Notes: generated by a model from the sequence alone, not told the origin. A DNA stretch of 64,000 nt from Pyxidicoccus xibeiensis (GCF_024198175.1 NZ_JAJVKV010000008.1:124001-188000), one strand, 5' to 3'. Shown: positions 22,155-31,195, numbered from the stretch's first letter. Translations and numbers: made by a program.

Positions 22155-24929
22155 ATGTCATCAGGATCAGCTTTCAGGGCATCGCGGTGTCTCGCGGTGC
22201 TCGTTTCGGCATACATATTCATGGGGGCGGGGCTGGCCCAGGCCCAGGTGCCCGCGGAAGTCGGGCAGTGGACGCACCTGGGGACGTGGCCCATGTCCGC
22301 CACGCACGCCAACCTGCTGCCCAACGGCAAGGTCTTCGTCTTCGGCGAGTTCGACGAGGGCGAGGCGGCGCCGCTGCTGTGGGACCCGGTGTCGGGCGCC
22401 CTGGGGACGGCGGCGGTGCCCGACTACAACATCTTCTGCGCGGGGCACTCGTTCCTGGCGGACGGGCGGGTGCTGGTGACGGGCGGGCACGTGGAGTCCC
22501 ACGTGGGCTTTCCCCACACGAGCATCTACGACTTCGCGACGGACTCGTGGTTCCGCGGTCCGGACATGAACGACAACCGGTGGTACCCCACCAACGTCAC
22601 CCTGCCCAACGGCGACGTGGCCATCCTCTCCGGGGAGACGCACGACGCGGGGATGAGCAACGAGCTGGTGCAGGTGTACCAGATGGGCGTCTATGACAGC
22701 GGCCCCGCCCACACGCTGCGGGATTTGACCACCGCGGTGAGGGACCTGCCGTACTACCCGCGCATGTTCGTGGCACCCAACGACAAGCTCTTCATGGCCG
22801 GCACCCGGCGCGGCACCATGTGGCTGGACTGGCGGGGCACGGGCACCTGGTACGAGCATGGCCCCAGCCTCTTCGGCGCCCGCACCTATGGCGCGGCGGT
22901 GTACTTCGACGGGAAGGTGATGATCATCGGCGGCGGAGACCCGCCGACTGCCACGGCGGAGCTCATCGACCTGAACCAGGCGAAGCCCACGTGGCGCTAC
23001 ACGGCCGCCATGTCCCAGGCCCGGCGGCAGAACAACGCGACGATGCTGCCGGATGGCACGGTGCTCGTCACCGGGGGCTCCAGCGCCTCGGGCTTCAACA
23101 CCGCCTCGGGCGCGGTGAAGGTCGCGGAGGTGTTCAACCCCGTCACGGAGAAGTGGACCCGCCTGGCCGCCGCGCGCGACTTCCACGGCTACCACGCCAC
23201 GTCGGTGCTGCTTCCGGACGGGCGGGTGCTCCACGGCGGCGGCCGGGGCGTGCGCACGGCGGAGGTCTTCTCCCCGCCGTACCTCTTCAAGGGGCCCCGT
23301 CCCACCGTCACCGCCGCGCCCAGTGTGGTGGAGCCGGGGACGACGTTCAGCGTGTCCTCGCCGGAGGCGGCGTCCATCCGGAAGGTGACGCTCATCGGGC
23401 TCAGCTCGGTGACCCACTCCATGGACCAGGGCCAGCGCCTGCTCACCCTGAGCTACACACCCACGGAGGGCGGGCTGACCATCACCGCGCCGGCCACCAA
23501 CGTGGACGCGCCCCCGGGGCCCTACCTGCTGTTCCTGGTGGACGACAAGGGCGTGCCCTCCATCGGCAAGGTGGTCTCGGTGCCCACCGTGACGCCGAAG
23601 CTCCGGCGCTTCATCTCCTTCTCCGACGTGTGGCGGTACGACGCCCGGAACGTGGACCTCGGTCCCGGCTGGATGCTGCCGGCCTTCGACGACTCGGGCT
23701 GGCAGTCCGGCCCGGGCCAGCTCGGCTATGGCGACGAGGACGAAGGCACGGTGCTGACGCGCACGACGCCGGCGCAGCCCTCGGTGTACTTCCGCAAGCG
23801 CTTCACGCTGGACAAGGCCGTCTCCCGCGCCCGCCTCGAGGCGCTCTTCGACGACGGCGTGGCGGTGTGGCTCAACGGCGTCCCCGTCTTCGAGCGGAAC
23901 ATGGGCGACGGGACGGACTTCGGGGACTACGCCTCCGCCTCCGTGAGCAACGAGTATGTCCGCGCCGACGTGCCGCTGACGGGCAACCCCTTCCGGCTGG
24001 GGGAGAACGTCATCGCGGCGATGGTGAAGCAGGTGAGCGGCACGTCCGACGACCTCACCTTCGCGCTGGGCCTGGAGGTGGAGCTGAGCGAGGCGGGCCC
24101 GGGGCCCGACTCGCTGACGATGCTGTCACCCAACGGCGGCGAGGTGCTGCTGGCCGGCGCCTCCGTCCCCCTTCGCTGGGCCAGCACCGGGAGCGTCGCC
24201 ACGGTGGACCTGGCCTGGTCACCGGACCTCGGCGCCACCTGGACGCCCATTGCCTCCGGGGTGGCGAACACGGGCGTGTACACCTGGCAGGTGCCCGGAG
24301 CGACCACGTCACGGGCCCTGGTGCGGGTGTCCAAGGCCGGTGAGGCCACGCCGGTGGACGTGAGCGACGCGGCCTTCGCCATCGCGAGCGAGCAGCGGCA
24401 GACCCCCATTCCGTGGCAGTCCACGTGGAAGTACCACGGCAGCGGGGCGGACCCGGGCCCAGGCTGGCAGCTGGCCGGGTATGACGACAGCGCCTGGCCC
24501 TCCGGCGCGGGGCAGCTCGGCTACGGAGACGGGGACGAGACCACCGTCTTCCCTCGCACCGTGCCGTCCCAGACGAGCGTCTACTTCCGCAAGAAGTTCA
24601 CCGTGACGGGCGCGGTGACGAGCGCCACCCTGAGGGCGCTCTACGACGACGGCGTCCTGGTGTACCTCAACGGCACGCAGGTGATGCTGCGCAACATGCA
24701 CGCGACCAGCCTCGGGCACACCCGGTACGCCACCGGCGGCGCGGAGAACGACGTCGCGACGGAGGTGCTCTCGCCCGGCCTGTTCGTCCAGGGAGAGAAC
24801 ACCCTCGCGGTGATGGTGAAGCAGGTGGGCTCGTCGTCGCCCGACCTGAGCTTCGACCTGTCGCTGGAGCTGGGCGTCAGCGTCCCGCCGCCCCCGGTGC
24901 GGCCGCCGAAGCCCTCGACGGGACGATGA
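22155..24929 (+). CDS. fbfB: Secreted copper radical oxidase (galactose-oxidase/GlxA-like), FbfB-like
   Basis: A 924-aa secreted protein with signal MSSGSAFRASRCLAVLVSAYIFMGAGLAQA. Residues about 35-375 form a Kelch propeller and 380-475 the immunoglobulin-like DUF1929 domain. The copper/radical site of galactose oxidase is complete: C95 (FCAGHSF) to crosslink with Y144 (RWYPTN), axial Y346 and H347 (FHGYHAT) and H421 (SSVTHSMDQGQR). Two related galactose-binding-like domains follow, each starting W-Y..GPGW and containing GQLGYGD-DE, near 500-650 and 750-910, with a short Ser/Pro-rich spacer. It oxidises a primary alcohol, probably on a glycan, making an aldehyde and H2O2. Its position opposite the GT2 operon mirrors Streptomyces cslA-glxA. 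The last 53 bases overlap the convergent App1-like gene. Confidence 0.9.
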   Translation: MSSGSAFRASRCLAVLVSAYIFMGAGLAQAQVPAEVGQWTHLGTWPMSATHANLLPNGKVFVFGEFDEGEAAPLLWDPVSGALGTAAVPDYNIFCAGHSFLADGRVLVTGGHVESHVGFPHTSIYDFATDSWFRGPDMNDNRWYPTNVTLPNGDVAILSGETHDAGMSNELVQVYQMGVYDSGPAHTLRDLTTAVRDLPYYPRMFVAPNDKLFMAGTRRGTMWLDWRGTGTWYEHGPSLFGARTYGAAVYFDGKVMIIGGGDPPTATAELIDLNQAKPTWRYTAAMSQARRQNNATMLPDGTVLVTGGSSASGFNTASGAVKVAEVFNPVTEKWTRLAAARDFHGYHATSVLLPDGRVLHGGGRGVRTAEVFSPPYLFKGPRPTVTAAPSVVEPGTTFSVSSPEAASIRKVTLIGLSSVTHSMDQGQRLLTLSYTPTEGGLTITAPATNVDAPPGPYLLFLVDDKGVPSIGKVVSVPTVTPKLRRFISFSDVWRYDARNVDLGPGWMLPAFDDSGWQSGPGQLGYGDEDEGTVLTRTTPAQPSVYFRKRFTLDKAVSRARLEALFDDGVAVWLNGVPVFERNMGDGTDFGDYASASVSNEYVRADVPLTGNPFRLGENVIAAMVKQVSGTSDDLTFALGLEVELSEAGPGPDSLTMLSPNGGEVLLAGASVPLRWASTGSVATVDLAWSPDLGATWTPIASGVANTGVYTWQVPGATTSRALVRVSKAGEATPVDVSDAAFAIASEQRQTPIPWQSTWKYHGSGADPGPGWQLAGYDDSAWPSGAGQLGYGDGDETTVFPRTVPSQTSVYFRKKFTVTGAVTSATLRALYDDGVLVYLNGTQVMLRNMHATSLGHTRYATGGAENDVATEVLSPGLFVQGENTLAVMVKQVGSSSPDLSFDLSLELGVSVPPPPVRPPKPSTGR

Positions 24930-26112
24930 GGGCCGCCGCGCGCTGGAGGTCCCGGTCCAGCTCCAGCTTCCGGGCCTCGCGCTGGCCGGGCGAGTCGAAG
25001 CGGATGCCCTCGAAGGACTCCTGGGCGGCGCGGGCCACGCGCGCCACGCCGTCCCGGGAGATGACGCCCCGCTCGAAGGCCTCCACCGCGGCGCCCACGT
25101 ACGTATCGAAGAAGAAGATGCGCTTGGCCCGCCAGCCCTGCCGGGTGGCCTCCGGGGTGTCCACCACGTCGTGGATGAAGACGGCGTGCACCGCCTGCGG
25201 CGCGGCGGCGAGCATCCGGTCGCCAAACTCCACGTCGCCCTGGCCGCTGTCGCCCACGAAGACGAAGCCGTACTCGGGGAAGGCGCGCACGTAGCGCTGG
25301 AAGTTGTCGAACTTCTTGTCGGCGATGCGCGAGTTGCCGATGAGGTGCGCGAAGCTGCCGGACAGCACCGCGTGCGGCGGGACGCCGTGCTCGCGCAGCG
25401 TCTCCAGCGTCATGTTCTCCACCACGCCCAGCGCGTCCATGGGCCGGGCGGTGACGAAGGTGAGGTCACCCTCGCGGCCCGGGATGATGCCGGGCCCCCG
25501 GTCCAGCTCCGCGTAGAAGGCGAGCACGCCCGGGTACACCGTCTTGGACGGATACCGGCGGTCCTTCAGGTTGGCGTAGAAGGTGTCGTCGATGTCGCTG
25601 AGGACCTTGTTCTCCCCGCTGGGGGCGGCCTCGGCCTCGCGGCGCAGGTGGGTGAGAATCTCCTCGCGCAGCGCCGGGTCGTCCACGTCGTCGAAGAGGA
25701 GCTTCTCCAGGTCCTGGTGGTTGCTGCCCGCGTCGAGCAGGTTCTTGAAGGCGGTCAGCTCGCGCCCGCGCAGCCCGAGGAACAAGTCGCGGATGCGCCG
25801 CTCGGCCTCGGTGTGGGTGGTGCCCACCTGGAGGGCCGTCACCAGGCTGGCGCGCACGGGGAGGGACAGCTCGGCCGCGCGCTTCGTGCACAGCAGGTCC
25901 AGCAGCGCGGTGTGGTGGTCCGGCCCGACGACGCGGTCGTCCATGTCCGACAGCAGCGCCTCCAGGTCCACGTTGGAGAGGAGGAAGTGGAGCTCGGCGG
26001 CGCTGGCCCCGGTGAGCAGCTCCAGGATGCGGCGCTCCTCCGAAGTGTCCGTGTGGCCGGCCATGAGGGCGCGGAGCGTCTCCAGCTTCTTCGTCGCGGC
26101 AAGCAGGTCCAT
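24877..26112 (-). CDS. App1-like (DUF2183) phosphatidate-phosphatase-family HAD protein
   Basis: A 411-aa cytoplasmic protein. Residues 1-165 are helical with a repeated motif (RRILELLTGASAAELHFLL; RRIRDLFLGLRGRELTAFK). The HAD nucleophile motif is LSDIDDTFY with D173 and D175, followed by YPGVLAFYAEL, LTFVTARP (motif II Thr) and FVFVGDSGQGDVEFGD (motif IV acidic pair). This is the DxDxT App1/DUF2183 catalytic domain, which in yeast dephosphorylates phosphatidate; bacterial members are uncharacterised, with phospholipid or sugar-phosphate substrates possible. The 3' end overlaps the fbfB-like gene by 53 bases in the opposite direction. It is divergent from the PPTase gene across 87 bases. Confidence 0.85.
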   Translation of the reverse strand: MDLLAATKKLETLRALMAGHTDTSEERRILELLTGASAAELHFLLSNVDLEALLSDMDDRVVGPDHHTALLDLLCTKRAAELSLPVRASLVTALQVGTTHTEAERRIRDLFLGLRGRELTAFKNLLDAGSNHQDLEKLLFDDVDDPALREEILTHLRREAEAAPSGENKVLSDIDDTFYANLKDRRYPSKTVYPGVLAFYAELDRGPGIIPGREGDLTFVTARPMDALGVVENMTLETLREHGVPPHAVLSGSFAHLIGNSRIADKKFDNFQRYVRAFPEYGFVFVGDSGQGDVEFGDRMLAAAPQAVHAVFIHDVVDTPEATRQGWRAKRIFFFDTYVGAAVEAFERGVISRDGVARVARAAQESFEGIRFDSPGQREARKLELDRDLQRAAALIVPSRASAAAPGAAGR

Positions 26113-26199
26113 GGTTCATCCCCCCGGCCCGCCAGGGTGCTGGCCGGGCCTGGGTCCGAGCCTACGCGGGCCCCGTCCCGGCGTGGTAGAGGTAGGGCC

Positions 26200-26979
26200 A
26201 TGTCGACCGTTGCCAACCGACTGGAGCTCCGTCCGGACGAAGTCCACGTGTGGATTGTCGAGCCGGAGCGCATCAACGAGCGGCAGCTGCTGGACGCCTA
26301 CTGGAACCTGCTGGATGCGGGGGAGCGCGAGCGGCAGCGCCGCTTCCGCTTCGAGCGGCACCAGCGGCAGTACCTGGTGAGTCACGCGCTCGTGCGGCTG
26401 ACGCTGTCGCGCTACGCGCCGGTGGCCCCCGCGGCGTGGACGTTCGCGACCAACGCGTACGGGCGGCCGGAGGTGCAGGGCGAGTGGGGCACCCGGCTGC
26501 GCTTCAACCTGTCGCACACCGACGGCATGGCGCTGGTGGCGGTGGGCACGGGCGCCGAGCTGGGGGCCGACGTGGAGGACGCGCAGCGCCACGGCGAGAC
26601 GGTGGAGATTGCCGACCACTACTTCGCGCCCTCGGAGGTGAAGACGCTGCGGGCGCTGCCGCCGGAGCGCCACCGCGAGCGCTTCTTCGAGTACTGGACG
26701 CTGAAGGAGTCCTACATCAAGGCGCGCGGGGCGGGGCTGTCGCTCCCGTTGGACCAGTTCGCCTTCCACCTGGAGCCGGGGCAGGCGCCGCGCATCAGCT
26801 TCGACCCGCGCATGCCGGACGCGCCGGAGGCGTGGCAGTTCGTGCAGCTCAAGCCGTCCGAGCGGCACCAGGCGGCGGTGGCGGTGCGGCGGGCGCGCGG
26901 CCAGCCGCTCTCCGTGCGCTGGCAGTTCACCGTGCCGCTGGCCGGGGACACCCAGCCGCCCCGCTTCCAGGTGGCGTGA
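26200..26979 (+). CDS. Sfp-type 4'-phosphopantetheinyl transferase
   Basis: ATG 26200, with GAGGTAGGG upstream, gives 259 aa, the normal Sfp length (about 220-260). It moves the phosphopantetheine arm of CoA to carrier proteins of polyketide and nonribosomal peptide synthases. Diagnostic residues are seen: RFNLSHTDGMALVAV, the Mg-binding GADVED (D124, E126), and WTLKESYIKARGAGL (W166, K169, E170, K174). The long open frame upstream of 26200 is only the antisense of the App1-like gene. It is convergent with a type II thioesterase, 15 bases away, so two carrier-protein service enzymes lie side by side. Confidence 0.93.
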   Translation: MSTVANRLELRPDEVHVWIVEPERINERQLLDAYWNLLDAGERERQRRFRFERHQRQYLVSHALVRLTLSRYAPVAPAAWTFATNAYGRPEVQGEWGTRLRFNLSHTDGMALVAVGTGAELGADVEDAQRHGETVEIADHYFAPSEVKTLRALPPERHRERFFEYWTLKESYIKARGAGLSLPLDQFAFHLEPGQAPRISFDPRMPDAPEAWQFVQLKPSERHQAAVAVRRARGQPLSVRWQFTVPLAGDTQPPRFQVA

Positions 26980-26994
26980 GCGGGGCAGGGTGGC

Positions 26995-27780
26995 TCAGGG
27001 CGCCGGGGCCATCCACCGCTGCAGGTCCTCGCGCACGGCGGCGAGCAGCGCGTCCTGCTTCTGGCGGATGAAGAAGTGGCCGCCCTCGAAGGTGCGCACG
27101 CGGAAGTCGGCGCTCGAGGTCTCCTCGCGCCACGTCTCCAGCTTCTCCACCGGGACGTGCTTGTCATCCACGGCGCCCATGGCGGAGATGGGGACGTCGA
27201 GCTTCACGGCGTGGTTGCCGTTCTCCCACCAGGCCAGCCCGAAGTCCGCGCGCAGCGTGGGCAGCAGCAGCTCCAGCAGCTCGCGGTGCTGGAGGATCTC
27301 CTCCGGCGTGCCGTCGTACTTGCGCAGGTGGGCGATGAACTCCGCCTCCGGCAGGTGGTGGATGGGCTCGCGGTCATTCACTCGCGGCGGGCTGGAGGCG
27401 GCCAGGATGAGGCCGCGCGGCATGGGGCCGTTGCGCAGCTGCAGGCGCCGCGTGAGCTCCAGGGAGATGCGCGAGCCCATGCTGTAGCCGAAGAAGGCGA
27501 AGGGCCGGTCCAGCAGCGGCGCGAGCACCGGCAGCAGCGCGTCCACCAGCGCCGGGAGGTTGTCGATGGGCTTCTCCATCAGCCGCCGCTCGCGGCCGGG
27601 GAGCTGCACCGGGCACAGCTCCACGCCCACGGGCATGCCGGCGCCCCAGCCGTTGTAGATGGCCGCGCTGCCGCCAGCGAAGGGCAGGCAGAACAGCCGC
27701 AGGCGCGGGTCCGGCAGCGGCTTCCGGGTGGGGAACCAGCGATCAGGGGGAGTCGGACTCGGGGCGTTGGCGCTTCGCAT
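26995..27780 (-). CDS. Type II thioesterase (alpha/beta hydrolase)
   Basis: ATG 27780 gives 261 aa, the usual length for editing thioesterases. It begins RLRLFCLPFAGGSAAIYNGW and continues VQLPGRERR, both typical of the family. The nucleophile elbow is FFGYSMGS (S100), and the catalytic His is in FEGGHFFI near 229. These enzymes hydrolyse misprimed acyl groups from carrier proteins of nonribosomal peptide and polyketide synthases. It faces the Sfp-type PPTase tail to tail, but no synthase is within the window. It is divergent from the APS kinase across 142 bases. Confidence 0.92.
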   Translation of the reverse strand: MRSANAPSPTPPDRWFPTRKPLPDPRLRLFCLPFAGGSAAIYNGWGAGMPVGVELCPVQLPGRERRLMEKPIDNLPALVDALLPVLAPLLDRPFAFFGYSMGSRISLELTRRLQLRNGPMPRGLILAASSPPRVNDREPIHHLPEAEFIAHLRKYDGTPEEILQHRELLELLLPTLRADFGLAWWENGNHAVKLDVPISAMGAVDDKHVPVEKLETWREETSSADFRVRTFEGGHFFIRQKQDALLAAVREDLQRWMAPAP

Positions 27781-27922
27781 GGCAGTCAGGCTCTGTCGCA
27801 CGCCCGAGGAAAACGGGTCAAGCCCCGGGGAACGCGCACCCACCGTGGGGGCCCCACACCTGCTCCAGGCGCCCACCCGCCCGCTCGCCGGGTGATACAT
27901 CTCACGGGCGAGGTGACCTGAC

Positions 27923-28468
27923 ATGCGGCGGACGGCGGGCTTCATTCTCTGGCTGACGGGGCTGTCCGGCGCGGGCAAGAGCACGCTCTCCCGCGCGCTG
28001 CGCGAGCAGCTGGAGCCGGTGCGGCCGGTGGAGCTGCTGGACGGTGACGAGGTGCGCACCTGGCTGTCGCGCGGGCTGGGCTTCTCGCGCGAGGACCGCG
28101 AGGAGAACGTGCGGCGCATCAGCCACGTGGCGCTGCTGCTGGCCAGGCACGGCGTGGGCGTCATCGTCGCCGCCATCTCCCCCTACCGGGGCTCGCGGGA
28201 CGAGGCGCGCCAGCGTGCCGCCGCCGCGGGGGTGCCCTTCGTGGAGGTCTACCTCCAGGCGCCCCTGGACGTGCTCATCGCCCGGGACGTGAAGGGGCTC
28301 TACCGGAAGGCCCTGGCGGGAGAGCTGGCGGACTTCACCGGCGTGTCGGCGCCCTACGAGGCTCCCGAGCACCCCGAGGTCATCGTCCGCTCCGACGTGG
28401 AGCCGGTGGAGGCCGGGCTCGAGCGCGTGCTGGACACGCTGCGCGCCCGGGGGCTCGCGGGGACGTGA
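27923..28468 (+). CDS. cysC: Adenylylsulfate (APS) kinase
   Basis: A 181-aa protein with ILWLTGLSGAGKSTLSRAL Walker A at residues 8-26, LLDGDEVRTWLSRGLGFS, REENVRRI and the APS-lid region VIVAAISPYR, then DVKGLYRKALAGEL. It phosphorylates adenosine 5'-phosphosulfate to PAPS, the sulfate donor for reduction or sulfotransfer. CysC is normally near cysD/cysN; here it stands alone among secondary-metabolism-type genes, so a dedicated PAPS supply for a sulfotransferase elsewhere is possible. Length and motifs are complete. Confidence 0.92.
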   Translation: MRRTAGFILWLTGLSGAGKSTLSRALREQLEPVRPVELLDGDEVRTWLSRGLGFSREDREENVRRISHVALLLARHGVGVIVAAISPYRGSRDEARQRAAAAGVPFVEVYLQAPLDVLIARDVKGLYRKALAGELADFTGVSAPYEAPEHPEVIVRSDVEPVEAGLERVLDTLRARGLAGT

Positions 28469-28469
28469 G

Positions 28470-28500
28470 GCCGGCGGAGCCCACGAGGAGCACCGCCGGC
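28470..28500. terminator. Hairpin between convergent genes
   Basis: GCCGGCGG (28470-28477) pairs with CCGCCGGC (28493-28500) around a 15-base loop, directly after the cysC stop and 21 bases from the end of the convergent CmlA-like gene. No T tract. Confidence 0.45.
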
Positions 28501-28520
28501 ACCGCGTACGTCGCGGAGGA

Positions 28521-30110
28521 CTACTTGAAGACGCGCTCCATGCGCACGTAGGGCCGCTCGGCCTGGATGCCCTGGGTGCGGCAGTGCTCCATGAACTTGT
28601 TCGACTCGACAATCTGCGGCGTCTTGTCGTCGTACACCAGGACCATGACGTGGCGCAGCCAGGGCTCCTGGCCCATGGCGTAGACGTAGACCTCCTTGGG
28701 CGCCAGGTGCTTGGAGATCTCCGTGGCGCGGGCGCAGTCGGAGCCGTTGAGCCGGCGCGACTGGTCCATCTTCCGGGGGAGCGGGTTGCTCAGCAGCGGG
28801 CCGTACATCCAGCTCATCGGGCCGCCCTCGCACTCCATGCCCAGGAAGAGCACGTCGATGGGGCCCACGACTTCGCGCAGGTGCTGGTACAGCCGCGGCT
28901 CGATGGCGTTGGAGTCCGCCGCCATCAGCATGGACTTGCCGGCCAGCCGCACCAGGTGCGCCGTCTTCGCCTGGATGGCCAGGTCGCTGTGCTCGCCCAT
29001 GAAGGGCAGGCCGGTGATGGAGCCGCCGGGGACCTCGATCTCCTGCAGGTCGTCGATCTCCATCACGTTCTTGAAGCCGGTGTGGTGCAGCATCAGGCGC
29101 AGCGAGGGGTCCGCCGCCGAGTTGCCGTTGTTGCGAGGGACGATGATGGTTCCCACCCGGTGACGCAGCTGGATGAGCGTCTCCATCATCAGGTGGTCGG
29201 CGTGACCGTGGGTGAGGATGACGTAGTCGATCTTCTCCGGCAGGTCCGAGTGCGTGTAGCGCGGCAGGTCCGTGGGGAACTCGTAGCTGATGACGGGGTC
29301 CGTGAGGATGCTGACGTCCTTCGTCTCCATCAGCACGCAGGCGTGGCCGAAGTAGCGCACGCGCACGCCTTCACCCGTGTAGCGCTCGGTGCGGCGCGGC
29401 GCCGTCTCGGTGAAGAGGTTGGCGAAGTCGGCGGCGGCCGACGCGGGCACGCCCAGCATCTCCGCCACGCGGCCCGGCGAGCCGGGGGTGTGGCGCATGC
29501 GGAACAGCTCGTCCAGGCCCTCGTGCTTGTAGGGGACTTTGAGCCACAGCGGGGAGTCCCCCTCCAGGCGCGGCGTGCTGAAGATGTACGGGCGCCAGTC
29601 GCCGTCCACCATGTTGAGCATCACGCTCTGCGAGGACTCCGAGTAGAACTTGCTCCGGTAGAGCAGCGGCTCGATGACGCGCGCGCTGGCGCGGTGGCTC
29701 AGGTCATACGTGAGCTCCACGTAGCCGCGCAGGATGTCCGGCACCTTGGGGTAGAGCGACTCCAGCGACGCGCCGTTGTTGGGCGCCATCAGCTGCTCCA
29801 GCTCCGCCATGGCCTTGGTGTACGCGAGCATGTGCGCCTGCTCGCGCTGGGTGCGCTCCAGCAGCTCCTTCACCTGCGGCGCCTTCGACGCCGGGTGGTT
29901 GATGAAGGGGCCGCCCATCAGCAGCGGGTTCTTCAGCGCCGCCACGTGGACGTCCGGGTTCGCCACGAAGGACTGCATCAGCTTCAGGTGCAGGTTCGTC
30001 ACGAACAGCGGCGCCGACGCCGGCGACAGCAGGTACCACCAGACGTACCATTGGTTGTAGAGCGGCTCGAGGGCGACGTTCGGCTTCAGGTACATCGGAC
30101 GGTCCAGCAT
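28521..30110 (-). CDS. CmlA-like nonheme diiron beta-hydroxylase (metallo-beta-lactamase fold)
   Basis: ATG 30110, with GGAGA 6-10 bases upstream, gives 529 aa, close to CmlA (532). Residues 1-235 form the N-terminal domain of this family (YLKPNVALEPLYNQWYVW, VAALKNPLLMGGPF). The C-terminal metallo-beta-lactamase domain has HGHADH (H301, H303, D305, H306), GEH (E373) and AADS (D399). These fall at a constant offset of four from the diiron ligands I recall for CmlA (H305, H307, E377, D403), which supports the call strongly. CmlA hydroxylates the beta carbon of an amino acid tethered to an NRPS carrier domain. No NRPS is in the window, so its substrate module must be elsewhere. Confidence 0.85.
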   Translation of the reverse strand: MLDRPMYLKPNVALEPLYNQWYVWWYLLSPASAPLFVTNLHLKLMQSFVANPDVHVAALKNPLLMGGPFINHPASKAPQVKELLERTQREQAHMLAYTKAMAELEQLMAPNNGASLESLYPKVPDILRGYVELTYDLSHRASARVIEPLLYRSKFYSESSQSVMLNMVDGDWRPYIFSTPRLEGDSPLWLKVPYKHEGLDELFRMRHTPGSPGRVAEMLGVPASAAADFANLFTETAPRRTERYTGEGVRVRYFGHACVLMETKDVSILTDPVISYEFPTDLPRYTHSDLPEKIDYVILTHGHADHLMMETLIQLRHRVGTIIVPRNNGNSAADPSLRLMLHHTGFKNVMEIDDLQEIEVPGGSITGLPFMGEHSDLAIQAKTAHLVRLAGKSMLMAADSNAIEPRLYQHLREVVGPIDVLFLGMECEGGPMSWMYGPLLSNPLPRKMDQSRRLNGSDCARATEISKHLAPKEVYVYAMGQEPWLRHVMVLVYDDKTPQIVESNKFMEHCRTQGIQAERPYVRMERVFK

Positions 30111-30304
30111 TACGGTCTCCGGGCGAGGCTTGGTATTCGCGTGGGGCTCGCGAGCAGCGAAGCCCGGTTGATACACGGAATTCAGCCTACACGCACGGGT
30201 GGGGGGCCCCATTGACACGGCCGGGGCAGGTGTGGCCTCCCGATGTCGGGCCGGGTAGGCCCGCCGTGGAGATATGCGCGGGCCCGCTCCCGCGTTTCCC
30301 GGAC

Positions 30305-31066
30305 ATGAAAACCTCACGCGTCGCCGTGCTGTGGCTGCTGGTGCTGGCGGGTTGTGGAGACTCCACCTCTCTCGTGGACGCGCGCTACGGCTCGGCGTGG
30401 CTGGGCGTTCCCTACGCGGAGCCCACCGAGCTGTCCTGGCAGCAGGGGGAGCTGCCGCTGGGAGAGACGCCGACGGACCGCGGGCTGCTGCGGGTGCCCC
30501 AGTCCTACCAACCGGGTCAGCCCGCGGCGCTGGTGGTGCTGCTGCATGGGGCGGGAGGCGACGCGGAGGGCATCCTGGACCTGGTGCGGACGCATGCCGA
30601 CGCCACCGGCACGCTGGTGCTGGCCCCCAAGTCGGAGGGCCGTACCTGGGACATGCTCGTCCATGACCGGTATGGCCCGGACCTGGCGTTCCTCGACCTG
30701 TCGCTCACGCGGGTGTTCCGCGAGTACTCCGTGGACCCGGAGCGCATCACCATCAGCGGCTTCTCCGACGGGGCCAGCTACGCGCTGTCCGTCGGGCTGA
30801 CCAACGGCCACCTCTTCCGGCGCATCGCGGCCTTCTCTCCCGGCGGCGTCGCCGCGTCCGAGCTCGAGGGCAAGCCGGGTGTGTTCATCTCCCACGGCAC
30901 CCTGGACCCGGTGATTCCCATCGATGTGGGCGGGCGCTTCATCACCGGGCAGCTCCGCGAGGAGGACTACATGGTGGATTTTCGTGAGTTCGAGGGCTCG
31001 CACACCGTCCCCGCCGAAATCGCCCGGGAGGGCTTCACATTCCTGGTGGGGGCCGCCGCACCCTGA
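30305..31066 (+). CDS. Lipoprotein alpha/beta hydrolase (LpqC/esterase-D-like)
   Basis: ATG 30305 gives 253 aa with a short lipoprotein signal, MKTSRVAVLWLLVLAGC. The hydrolase fold follows: LVVLLHGAGGDAEG oxyanion-hole region, nucleophile elbow ISGFSDGASYAL (Gly-Phe-Ser-Asp-Gly), an acid in SHGTLDPVIPID and the catalytic His in FEGSHTVP. The GFSDGA elbow and HGAGG are typical of LpqC-type poly(3-hydroxybutyrate)-depolymerase/feruloyl-esterase relatives and carboxylesterases. It should act on esters outside the cytoplasmic membrane; the substrate is unknown. It is divergent from the CmlA-like gene, with 194 bases between starts. Confidence 0.85.
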   Translation: MKTSRVAVLWLLVLAGCGDSTSLVDARYGSAWLGVPYAEPTELSWQQGELPLGETPTDRGLLRVPQSYQPGQPAALVVLLHGAGGDAEGILDLVRTHADATGTLVLAPKSEGRTWDMLVHDRYGPDLAFLDLSLTRVFREYSVDPERITISGFSDGASYALSVGLTNGHLFRRIAAFSPGGVAASELEGKPGVFISHGTLDPVIPIDVGGRFITGQLREEDYMVDFREFEGSHTVPAEIAREGFTFLVGAAAP

Positions 31067-31195
31067 GTGTGGCCCACCTGGGAGGACGGCCTTTCGCGTC
31101 GCTCCGTCCCTTCTGGAATGTACGGCTTTGATTCAAGTACCTTGGGCGCACGGGTCGATGCAGTGGAGCGCGAGCAGGCCCGGAGGCCCTGACCG

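Noticed and set aside
25171..26199. Long plus-strand open frame continuous with the PPTase
   Set aside because: It is the antisense of the App1-like gene; the PPTase domain starts cleanly at ATG 26200 with a ribosome site.
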